Origin: Colletotrichum lupini | Lineage: Eukaryota; Ascomycota; Sordariomycetes; Glomerellales; Glomerellaceae | DNA length: 64,000 nt | Assembly: GCF_023278565.1 (NCBI RefSeq) | Contig: NC_064678.1 | Location: 1,054,001 to 1,118,000, forward strand | Direction: 5' to 3' | In this document: positions 11,155-21,053 of the stretch, one piece after another | Numbering within the stretch: the stretch's first letter is position 1 | Layout: the number at the start of each line of letters is the position of its first letter | Translations under genes and position numbers: made by a program | The notes under the pieces: model-generated | The model's database searches: none | The model's input: only the letters and a program-made list of their open reading frames with translations | What the model was told of the DNA's origin: nothing

Positions 11155-13012
11155 TCACCAGAGTTTCTTCCACCGTACCTTGACATCGCGATCCGGAGGT
11201 ACAGCAGCTGTACCAAAGTACCGCTCATCATCCACAGGGGGTCGATCAGACTTGGACCCGTCCAAATTTGTCCACTCAACAAACTCCATGTCGAACTTTG
11301 TGACAAGGATGGCGATTGTGAGAAGAATCTCTTGTTTGGCAAAGAACCGCCCCGGACACATGGATGGTCCACCACCTATGCATGATGTTGGTTTACTCTG
11401 TCATTGTGGTGACATGCCCCTCGTCATTGAAACTCAGGAAAGTCCACTTACCAAACGGGATGAACTCATTGGTCTTTCCCGCCAATACAAACTGCTTTTC
11501 GGTGGTAAGTCGATCAGTACCTTCTTCTACTTTCTTCACATGCTTTAGATGTCTTTCTGCCCAAAACTCAGAAGCAGAATGTCCTTCCTGGCTCCATATC
11601 TGCTCGTCCAAGTGCACAAAATGCGTCGGGGCCTGAATTATTGAGCCTTTCTCTAAGCGGAAGCCGTGGAGCGTGGTCGTCTCGACGACTTCTCTGGAGA
11701 GCGCAATGGAGACATGAAGACGCATGCACTCCGTATAAATAGACTGCATCAGCGGCATTGAGATGAGCTTGGATACGTTAAAGGACCGCTTCCCGGTAAC
11801 GGGATCCACATTAAGGGTCTCAAGGGCCTCGCTGCGAACTGCTTGGAACAGCTTCTGATCTCGCAAGAGCTCAATCATCGCCCAGGTGGTGATTGGTATT
11901 GTGTTCGCGTTTATTCTGACAGATTAGCATCAGTGCACCTTGTCAACACGAAGCTTTCGGACGTACCCAAAGATCGCAATCATGTAGAAACCGGCTTGAG
12001 TCTCCGGAGCCATATCTGTGTCGTGAAGCCATTTGGTCATCTTGCGAACGTAGCTTGATCCGAACGTGGGCTCCCAGATGGAATCAATCCACCGCAGAAC
12101 CGTCCCAATCAAATTCTGCAAAGGCCTTTCTCAGATACTCCTGCGTCATGCCGTTCAACTTATCGCGTTCATTTACCGGACCGCTGTTGATCCACTTTGG
12201 TAGCCCATACACAACCTGAAAAGCGATGCTATCGAAACGCCAGAACTGCTCGACGTAGTCCGGAAACATCTCCAATAACTCGGTGCCGCAGAATGACCTG
12301 ATGGCGCTCGCACACATTTCCCTCTTCAAGAATTCCAAAAGACGAACAGTCGCCCACTGGCCCACAGGCTGCTTTTCCAAAGCCTCGTTAAAGAAGTTTG
12401 TGTAAGTCTCTGCCAAATGAGCGGTGGGCTCTGCGCGTGATAGATGTTCAACGGTAATGTGATGCAAAGTGTACCAATATCGCTCCTCTTGCGGTGTGTT
12501 TTCGTAGCCGGGTGCAGGTACTCTTTGCCGCCCCGAGAGGTCGTTTGCGAACTTGTCGACATCTTTTTGGGCGGATCCTTGCAGGTTTCTCATGACCAGT
12601 AGGATGAACTTATTCGAGCTGATGCTGGTAGATGATCGAAACATGGCTTGCACACTTTCTCCCCCCTGTACAAAGTATACGCGCATTGGTCCTAGGTAGA
12701 ATTTGACGATGTTGCTGTGATTCATGGAACGGCTTACAAGCAACAAGTCAGCGACGCCTCAGCATACGGCACGACCTGCCATTTCATCTTGACGAACCTT
12801 GCACGCTCCATCAGTCTTCTGATATTCGTCATGTATTGATAGGTATTGCTGATGAAAGGCACGACCTCGGGAAGTGACGGTGGCTCATCTTGACTTGGCC
12901 GGCGGAGGCAAACCAGCAGTATTACGGGTATTAACAGTGCGATGGCAGCCGTTATAGGATGATGAGATGTCCACTCAAATATACTCAATACTTTTGAAGG
13001 CATTACGAGCAT
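11155..13012 (-). pseudogene. Cytochrome P450 with a 4-base frame break
   Basis: Exons 12798-13012, 11967-12714, 11452-11915 and 11155-11375 encode an N-terminal anchor followed by a P450 of the CYP7-like type. Features include YLGPMRVYFVQGGE, the I-helix GINANTIPITTW, ExxR as ECMR, and the haem loop FGGGPSMCPGRFF. Coding bases sum to 1648, four more than a multiple of three. The break is visible: the frame ending EFDWDGSAVD hits TGA at 12084-12086, and the next frame resumes immediately with the expected WEPTFGSS. At 12082-12089 the plus strand reads AATCAATC, a tandem 4-base duplication whose single-unit form would keep the frame. Otherwise the gene is complete. It is a recent pseudogene or an assembly error. 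The start is the ATG at 13012 or 13003; intron 12715-12797 has a weak GTTCGT donor. Confidence 0.75.
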
Positions 13013-13384
13013 GAAGAGCGTTGATTTGACTAATGGGCAGGTGTTGAGGTCGTACGTTGTGGAACGCAAACATCACGCCTCTTCTTCACGCCACCGACAG
13101 GTGCGGGGTCTATGACCATGAGATGAACCTGAGGGATTCAGCCACCAACAAAGCACCCCGGCGCTTACGTGTAGTGTACCGCATCACATGATTGAGCTCA
13201 ATTTTGTTATTGCGCTAATTAAACTGTAGGGAGATAACAATGCGAATCCTACCATAGGCATGCAGTTCGCCGGTGGGATCTCGTCTTCATGCGTCAAGTA
13301 TTGGTGAAAATTATTCTGACGTGAAACCCAAAATTCGCGACGGTGTCTTTCCAATTTGGTCAGGTCCCTCCAATTTGGCTCCGC
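13013..13384. other. Spacer between P450 and deaminase gene
   Basis: Holds the promoter of the P450 on the minus strand and the 3' end of the deaminase gene. No gene or repeat seen. Confidence 0.5.
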
Positions 13385-14970
13385 TCACTGAGTATCTCCC
13401 TCGGTGTTCAATTGCAGACTTCCCATTGAGGCCATGACATCAGATATGTCGGAAGCCTCGCTCCATTTCCCATGCAGAGTCATGCTGACGGATGACGTGA
13501 TGGAATCGTGGTTCCTGAATGTCGGCCTCACCTTTTTCTCCACGAGATTGAAGGCATCTTTGCGAATCCTCAAAAGCAACCTATCGACCATAACTTGTCG
13601 CTTCTCTTCGCCTCCGTGACCTTCGGATTGGAGTACATCAGGAACGCGCCAGCTGATATAAAGGTTCTTGTGACTGCTTCGATGCCCGACGCCAGACCGG
13701 TGCTCCTCGAAGTAGTACTCGCAGAGCCGGCAGGTTGGCTTGCTGCTGCCAATGTACATCCAATTATTGAAGAACCTGTCAGGGGAAACGCCTCCCGCTG
13801 TTTTCTCGAGGTGATTAAGCAGCAAAATCTCCGAGTGGACAATTGGATGAAAGTTGTCTTTTTGGTATTCTGTTTGAATTCTTTGGTCCAAGTGCATGAT
13901 TTGCAGGTCTTGAACGAATTCCCTAAACTTTTCGATGATGTCTTCTTTGCGGGTCATGCGACCGACAATGCCTTCGGCGGTCATACTTTTGTTCCGTCCT
14001 GGTCGCGAGAGCGGGTGACTGGATGGGTGAATCAAGATCTCGAAGTTTCGAAATATCTCAGGCCAGTTGTCTTTCGCAAGAAGGAAGAACTCGATGTCCT
14101 TACAATATGCCAGAAGACGATTAACCATATGCCGTATCTCAGGCCAGTAAGAAGAGGAGTTGCTTGTGACTCCATTCAAACGAACTCCTGTCGCTTGTTG
14201 GTCGATGTATACCCAGACCTCGGAGGCTTTCAAGTTTATCAGGTTGTGTAGAAGAACGTTGCATTTGTGAAGGTCTGTGGCATCATCTGATTAGGTCAAT
14301 CACTCCTGGATAAATGTAGTTTCGTTGATAATCAACGGTATTCAACTCACAATGAGATTGAGTGGCCATCCTGTCGTCGTGAAATTCAAGCAGTCCGAGA
14401 GTGCTTGTTAGGGATTCAATGACTGATTCAACTATCAACGTGCTATAAGTCATTTATACTTTCAAATCAGTCGTCGAACGTTCAACAGCTTGGCCTACCA
14501 TTTCGAGCATCATCGATGCAGCGTTGTATCTCTTTCTTAAGTCTGACGATGTAGGAGTTGATTCTGGGTCTGTTGAACCAGAGTACTGCGTTTAGCAAGT
14601 CCTTACGCAGCTCTGAGGTCCTTTCTGACGTTGATGCTCTGTTCAATCGCTCAAGTAGATATTGGATGTATGCCCTGACGTTCTTGAGATCATCTGCAAT
14701 TCGCTGATTCGATGCAAGATGATACTCAACATTTGTTGCCTCGGAACCGTGAAGCAACATGATTGAGGTAACGGTACCGCCCCCGTTGCCCGGGGTACTG
14801 TCGCAAACATGAGCTAGCTTGTATATGAAGGCCTGGAAGATTCTCTTCACATCTCCGCGATAGTTGAGATCATCTGGGTCGACGAATTCGGCCAGGTTTG
14901 TCATCTCATCGTTCATTGCCTTCAGAAGAACCAGGGGCTCATAAAACTTGTTGATGACTCGAGACTTCAT
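13385..14970 (-). CDS. OTT_1508-like deaminase family protein, paralogue 1
   Basis: Exons 14499-14970, 14351-14422 and 13385-14286 give 481 aa, with introns of 76 and 64 bases. The N-terminal half (FYEPLVLLKAM onwards) is helical and matches the second copy in this window. The C-terminal half carries a deaminase-fold metal site: H332-S-E334 (VHSEILL), then C367-x2-C370 in GSSKPTCRLCEYYF. That is the HxE plus PCxxC layout of nucleic acid/nucleotide deaminases, and the GSSKPTCRLC style points to the OTT_1508-like group expanded in fungi. I infer a zinc-dependent deaminase fold; substrate and role are unknown. The usual HAE is HSE here, a change outside the ligands. No signal peptide or membrane segment, so it is probably cytosolic or nuclear. 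The paralogue at 43196-44927 has the same three-exon architecture. Confidence 0.75.
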
Positions 14971-15257
14971 CGAGATAAGTCCAGCTGTAGCAGTAGTCAG
15001 CGGCGATGAGATAGACAGCTGTATGTAGCTTCAGGAAGCACATGATACGAACGTGGTGAGGTCGCAACTGGAACCATGTTGATGTGGTGATTTGAAAATT
15101 GCACCTTGAATGGCGACTGCTACATAGGGAAATCAAAGGCGCCGACGTCCTTCAGCATTGTGCTGTTGCTCCCACTAGATTCGCAAGATATACAGCTTCA
15201 AAAACGTCTGCGCAACATCACGAGACAAGTAAATGACCGTGACGACATGTAATTACG

Positions 15258-15432
15258 TTATCCCATCGACTGCTACAAGGCGACAGTACAATGGTCTCCA
15301 GCTTTTCTCTAAATTTTCTGAGATATGAATTTTTTAATTTGCGGATATAGTGGAAATAAATCGGAATAACGCCTGATTAGTTCTTCCCCCGCACTCGGAT
15401 ATACTGTCACCTTGTAGCAGTCGATGGGATAA
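15258..15432. mobile_element. 175-bp MITE with 31-bp terminal inverted repeats
   Basis: The first 31 bases (15258-15288, starting TTATCCCATCGACTGCTACA) and the last 31 (15402-15432) are inverted complements with one mismatch. Between them lie about 113 AT-rich bases without coding capacity. The TA next to TCCC at both ends fits insertion at TA as in Tc1/mariner-type MITEs. The TIR is unrelated to that of the Fot-type copies in this window, so the autonomous partner is elsewhere. Confidence 0.8.
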
Positions 15433-15922
15433 TTTGACCAAACTTATGGAAGTAGTCATCCTTAGTCGCTTTACTTCGTGCATCAGCTGCAGGAGGCCAG
15501 CCCACCATCCCGTGAAGGATTAGCTCGTCCCAACGGATTTAAGCTCAGGCTTTGTACCAGGACTTACACCCTGGACCAGGAACAGGCTTATACACTTCTT
15601 CGTCTCATTGGAGAGTTTTTCCGCGAAGCCCGAAGTTGGGCTGACATCGATAAGGTCTGAAGCAGCGATAGGCCTGAACAGCTCGAGAGCAGTGAACGTC
15701 AATTTGGTTGGGGATTCGAAATCCAGCCTACCGAAACGACTACACCCGCCCGCCGCTTCCATCTTTTTGTGAACACATGATGTGAAGGTACATATAAGTT
15801 GTCGGTTCGGACTGTCGTCAGCTAGCTTTTGATTTGTTAATCGCATTTTCCCCGTCCGGATCGCAATCGGAACCGGCGATTCCTTCGCTCGCTCAGAAAG
15901 TAACCCTTGAAAGCCTCAGACC
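15433..15922. other. Upstream region of the zinc-finger gene
   Basis: A 108-codon minus-strand frame (15520-15846, true ATG) and a plus-strand frame (15478-15660) overlap here. Neither resembles a known family, and the minus frame would start only 76 bases from the next gene. I treat the stretch as promoter and 5' leader. Confidence 0.4.
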
Positions 15923-16939
15923 ATGAGCTCCCCGACACCTCCCGAGCCGTTTGAGGAGTCGGAGAGCCCTAGTACTGTACTCACCGAGCTTTTAGGCAAT
16001 GAGGACTTGTCCACGTGGGATCCGCTAGGCTGGCCTCCGGTCGATCTGCTGATTGAGACAGATCAGATTTCAGCCCTTGTTGATACAGCCCTTCAAGACA
16101 TCAACCCCAATTTGCTCGATTGTTTTGAGATCAATCACTTGTTTCAACCTACGCACTACCCAAATTACGATGAGGATGAAGCCCATATCAACCATGCCGG
16201 GGATAGGGTCCAGATATCGGCTATGGAGACCGAGTCATCCTATAGCACTCAGCAACATTTCATGGTAGAGATTTCTGCTTCTACTGAAGACCCATCCGAC
16301 ATCTCCAATACCGACGCGAGTATCTGGGATGCTCTCCATGGACCTACTCCGATGGCTTAGTTGTCGGAATTTACACATGTTTCTGGCCTTCGCTCGTCAA
16401 GTCATGAGCCGGCTGAATTCTGTCAAGGTACCTTCGGGGAGCAATCAAGCCTGTTGTTTGTTGTTGATGGTACTGAACCCCTCCTGCTGTATTTGGGCGG
16501 GACTGAATTGACGGCTTCGTAGTATCCCACCCAGGACGTGTCTTCTGTCTCAAGCACCAAAAGTGGTATGAGGCGGGTGAAAAGTTTCGGTAGGTTTGAC
16601 CCTCTGCATGCCTTGCCAAGCCCACAAGACATCTGAACTTCCGTCAGGCGACATGAAAAACGACACCGACGACGGGTCAAATGCGGTTGCGAAAAGTGCT
16701 CCATGACATTTGCAACATCCAAGGAGCGGAACGAGCACTCTTATCGCTATCACAAGAAGTGGTCTAAAGAGAATAACATACCTGATCCGAGGCGACGTTG
16801 CCAAGTATGCCGAACAAAATTGTCAAAGGCGTCCTACATCAAGAGACATTTAAAACGATCTCCCGGCTGCAATGCAATCCTCGGAGGATTGCCCACCAAG
16901 GATCAAACTCTCATGCTGTCTGACTCCGAAAACGATTGA
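15923..16939 (+). CDS. Small C2H2 zinc-finger protein, in-frame stop or retained intron
   Basis: Best model: exons 15923-16264, 16361-16427, 16523-16565 and 16648-16939, 247 aa. The N-terminus is acidic and proline/serine-rich, like an activation region. The C-terminus has RHEKRHRRRVKC leading into CEKCSMTFATSKERNEHSYRYH (C-x2-C...H-x4-H), then a second unit starting CQVCRTKLSKASYIKRHL, typical of fungal C2H2 factors. Without intron 16265-16360 (GTAGAG donor, CTTAG acceptor, 96 bases, a multiple of three) the frame is open until TAG at 16358-16360 and continues in the same frame afterwards. So either this is a frame-neutral intron, or CAG has become TAG, a CpA to TpA change as RIP makes. It is likely a nuclear DNA-binding protein; targets are unknown. 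Confidence 0.6.
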
Positions 16940-17858
16940 TGGGTATTGATATGGAGTTTCCCTTATGGAGCTTGGACCTTCGACAAGCTGGAAAACGTAT
17001 ATCCATGTAGGGGTTTGTGTCATTCGCTTTGAAGACCACCTTGGGCCCTGGATAGGTCTGAAATTACTCAGTTCGGTTGGTCTGAGTTCCGTGCCGGATC
17101 CGAAGGCTCGGTCTCGCTAAGGTACGGACTTGAAGATTTGCATAAGTAGGTAACGCAGAAGGACCAGCAGCTCATCGTTCGCTGGGAACCAGGCAAAACA
17201 GGACAAGACTGAATAGAGGAATGATAAACACGATTGTTTCAAATAGCATGGGAGAATTCCGAGTCTTAAATCTCCAATCTGCGCGGTTGTCTTTTTGTCG
17301 AGTCAACTAAAGTAGGAAATGGCTCATTCCACAACGCCGTGACCTCGGTACCGTAGAGAGGAAAGACCACAAATGGGGACCCTCGGATCCCACGGCATGC
17401 AAGATTACTTAACAATCCTAGGGACAGTATCCGCACACCGGTATTTCGAGCCCACTATTCACCGTTGCTCCTTGCCGGCGACGACTCAGATGCAGCGGCA
17501 ACACGAAACCGAATGTAGTCAGGCTGGGACCTTGTTCTCTCATACACATTTGACCGCTACTACGTCCGGACACAAGACATAACTGATCACGAAAGTTCCA
17601 ATGGTCAAGAAGAATGAGCGAAAGCTTTCGGACCCGTCCGCATCGTCACCCTATCAACCTAAATGAGTGGTAAGTTGGAAAGTCTGTATCACCTGAGTTC
17701 TGGTATTGAGTGCATGTATAATCTGTAGCATCAACTATCAAACCATGACTCAATCTAGGCTTGAAGTTCATAGTCACGACTAGCTATCTCATCGCGGGAG
17801 GCATACGTCGACTGCTAAGCCTCAACGGATCTTCAACAACGAGCGGGATGCAGCATAC
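16940..17858. other. Gene-free stretch before element copy A
   Basis: Ordinary base composition. One 69-codon frame at 17373-17582 has no support. No gene, RNA or repeat recognised. Confidence 0.5.
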
Positions 17859-17860
17859 TA

Positions 17861-19745
17861 AGTCGACCCACCCCCTTTTGGCCACCCCCCCCTTTTAGCC
17901 ACCCTATCAAAACATAGTATCAAAACATCGCTACTAACTACACTTAATTAATTAACTATCTTCTACTATTATAATAATATAGTTATTATTCTCCCTAAGT
18001 AATTCGACCCCTACGAGTCGACTAGGACTAACTAAATAGTTACTAAAGTCTTTTTAAGCTCTTTATATATTTTAAATATTTATAAAATTAGTATTTAGAT
18101 TTATTAATATACTCTTTTTTTTATAGCTTTAATTAGTTAACTTTAGCTTTTAGAACTCGAATATAGTACTAAGATATTACTAAATAGTAGGCCTACTTGT
18201 TAAATACCTTTTTTACCTTTTTAAATAGTAATTATTAAGTATTATAATCTAAACTAAGCTTTATAAATAACTTTAACTAATTATAGAGCTCGCTAGCCTT
18301 TTTAAGTATTAACTAATTAATAATAAACGCCGCTAATACTTAATTAATAACTTTTCTAATATTATTAATTACTTACTTAGTATTTATAGTCTTTTTAGTT
18401 AGTATAACTAAGTTAAATAGGACTATTAGATTAGTAAATAGTTTAGCTATATTAGGGGGATATAGTCTAATTACTTTTTATTTACTTTATATATTTAACG
18501 ACGTTAGACTAGCTAAACGAGCTTTTTAATCGTAGTTTAAAAAGTACCGCTTTTTAACGATAGTAGAATTGTTTACTATGTCCTCCTTACTAAGCTCCTT
18601 TTTATACTTAGACTTAATAAGTCTAAAAATAGCTATATTTAATAGCTAGAGGATATAAGAAGTATATAGTAATAAGAATAGTAAGTAGACGTTATTTTTA
18701 TAGTATTCTTATATAAATTTTATTATTATATAACTCTTATAGTTATTTAGAACTAATAATCGAGGCTTATTAAGTATACTAAGCCCCCTAAGGGGGGGGG
18801 TCTTAGTTTATAATAAGAATACTATTTTTAACTACTTAAGGGTAGTTTTATTAATTATCTAGCTATTATTTATTATTATAAACTCTTAACTAGTATAAGG
18901 GTTAAGTTTAAGTAGAAATTACTACTATTATATTAACTTTTTTTTATATATAATTAATAGTTTAATAACTTAACTATTAATAAAAATATATTCGATTATA
19001 AATACTTAAGTATGCGAACTAGGCTCTTTTTTTTATATTATTATAGTCTCTATTTTATTTAAAACTAGGCTATTAAATCCCTTACCCTCTAGGATACTAG
19101 TCTTATTTATATTATACTTATTAGCCTATTTAATATTATTAATCTTTAGTATATTAAGTAATCTAAACTATAACTTAATTATATTAATAATAGCCCTATT
19201 TAGATACCTCGAATCAATAGTACGACTTCTCTAGACCTTAATTAATAAGTTCCTTTTTAAAAAAGCGTCTATTTATCTCTTCTTAAGAGGATTTATATCT
19301 TTTTAGGATTTTAAAACTTACTTAGCGAATTTTATAAGTTATTTATAAATTAGTATAATACTTAAATTATATTAAATACGAACTTACTAAGCTAGCTAGT
19401 CTTCTTATTATAAAAAAAGCTTTTAGAGGTTTATAAATACTATTACCCTTATTTAATAGCCTCTTTTATAGTTATAAAGAGTTAACTTTAAAACTCTAAA
19501 CTTAATCGAGGCCTAATTAACTAAGAGACCTTTTTTAATAGCCTTAAGAGCCTAAATAACTTTATTTTTAGTATATAAGACTATTATATATTAATAAATA
19601 AGTATATAAAAAAGAATTATATTTAGACGATTTTTATAATTATTATAGTAGTTTAAAAATCGTAGGTAGGGTTTTAATGCGGTGGCTGGGATAGAGAAAT
19701 GGGGTGGCCAAAAGGGGGGGGTGGCCAAAAGGGGGTGGGTCGACT
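17861..19745 (-). mobile_element. Fot/pogo-type Tc1-mariner element, copy A (RIP-mutated)
   Basis: 1885 bp bounded by inverted ends starting AGTCGACCCACCCCCTTTTG and flanked by TA (17859-17860 and 19746-19747), the Tc1/mariner target duplication. Each end repeats a TTTTGGCCACCCC unit twice. The interior is extremely AT-rich, and the transposase frame on the minus strand is broken by many stops. Read through the stops, a helix-turn-helix (ALKAIRRG type) and a DDE_1 end with a PLDIA-like segment near 18600-18660 can be traced, as in Fot1/pogo transposases. The mutation pattern is that of RIP, so the copy is dead but may still offer ends for trans-mobilisation. Confidence 0.88.
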
Positions 19746-20203
19746 TAGTACGCGTATTGAAGGTACTGTGCTTGAATTGGCAATTAAAGTGAAAAGACTC
19801 ATTGCAGAAAATATCCACATGCAGAGCTATGAATGGCAACTTTTCAGAATAAGGTTTGTCGATCGTGGAACAGCTTCTAGAGGAAAACATGAGGACTGAC
19901 TCGATCCATCACCTGATGCTATTTCAGGAATGGCGATCGCTTACTGCTCTTTCCTCAATTGAAGAAGCAATCATAGTTGGACTATAAATCTCCAAGCTGG
20001 CAAGACTTTCAATTTATAGTCACACGGCACGACATCACAACCTTCACGTCCTTTACTCCTTGATTGTCATTTCCGACGTCTGCTCTAAGGTAGGTTTCCA
20101 ACTTGAAGCAAAGCTGACGGAGAACTTGACCAACTTATCCTTGTCATAGAAAAGGAAGACCCTGTCTATACACTTGTCGAAATATTGCCTCCGAACCGCA
20201 GCC
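19746..20203. other. Promoter region of the cysteine-rich protein gene
   Basis: 458 bases between element copy A and the cysteine-rich gene. TATAAAT at 19983-19989 lies about 215 bases before the ATG. Short open frames here have no support. Confidence 0.5.
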
Positions 20204-20458
20204 ATGAAGTTCGCCACCATCGTCGCCGCAATCACCTTGGTTACCTCGGGCGTCCTTGCCACCCCTTCTGAGAAGAACAACCTCATGCGTCGCGACTGCT
20301 ACGACTGCCACTACAAGTCTTTCGACGCCGGCCGCTGTGATGGAAGTTGCAGCAGCTCGGAACCCGAGGGTAGCGGACAGGTCTGCCGGAAGTGCATCAG
20401 TGGATGCCCTGCTACGACCGACGCCGATCGCGGAGACACGCCCGCCGTGAGCTGCTAG
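20204..20458 (+). CDS. Small secreted cysteine-rich protein, effector candidate
   Basis: A single-exon gene of 84 aa starting at the ATG at 20204; the open frame extends upstream only through non-ATG codons. Residues 1-19 form a signal peptide (MKFATIVAAITLVTSGVLA), followed by a short pro-like stretch ending in RR at residues 29-30, a possible Kex2 site. The mature part of about 54 residues has eight cysteines arranged as CxxC, CxxxC, CxxC and two singles, enough for four disulfides. No known domain is recognised. Size, export signal and cysteine density fit a secreted effector or antimicrobial peptide; this is inference. It starts 458 bases from a RIP-mutated transposon, a setting common for fungal effector genes. 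An intron-free structure is normal for such genes. Confidence 0.75.
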   Translation: MKFATIVAAITLVTSGVLATPSEKNNLMRRDCYDCHYKSFDAGRCDGSCSSSEPEGSGQVCRKCISGCPATTDADRGDTPAVSC

Positions 20459-21053
20459 AAATGGTCAAGATGATTATTTCATGGTCTTGAGCACGAAGCG
20501 ACAGGAACATAAGGCTGAGGAGATCCGAAGAATCGTCTAAGAGTAAGACCAGCGGCAGAAAGTGTCGAAATTGTAGTATTCAATCAATCCACTGAGTACC
20601 AGTAATTAGTTGGATTCACAATGAACGAGGGATTATTTGATTACAACCCTATCTGGGACAAATCTGCGATGTTAATGCCGTGGGGCAAATCATCTACCTA
20701 CTTTAAGTGCAACGCTGGGCTGACATCTTCGTACGCCTTGACGATCAAAGCGACATCTGTCCCTGATACAGTTCCCAAATCCGATAGCAGACTGATTTTA
20801 AGCGATGCTCAGCTGTAACAAAACTTATTAGTACGAGACCTACGATACATTGAGACATGATAGATCAGCATGGCCGGCGGTCGTGAAGACATGACCCATT
20901 ACTGAGTCGAGGTTACAGTTCCTCATATTTACGGCTTGCTAGGTGACAAAATTTCGATACTAGACAAATGTGTTTGCTTATGAGAGTACTTCAAAAGATT
21001 GAGGGAACGTAAAGCGACATGTTAGCGTCAAGACCCCCTCCTCGGCTCAGGAT
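20459..21053. other. Spacer between effector candidate and STAND-like gene
   Basis: Contains 3' flanks of two convergent genes. The 65-codon frame at 20621-20818 has no support. Confidence 0.5.

Noticed and set aside
12084..12121. An intron explaining the P450 frame change
   Set aside because: The two frames abut within about 10 bases; the only GT...AG pair spans about 22 bases, too short to splice.
15520..15846. 108-codon minus-strand ORF with ATG
   Set aside because: No family resemblance and only 76 bases from the start of the zinc-finger gene; not supported as a gene.
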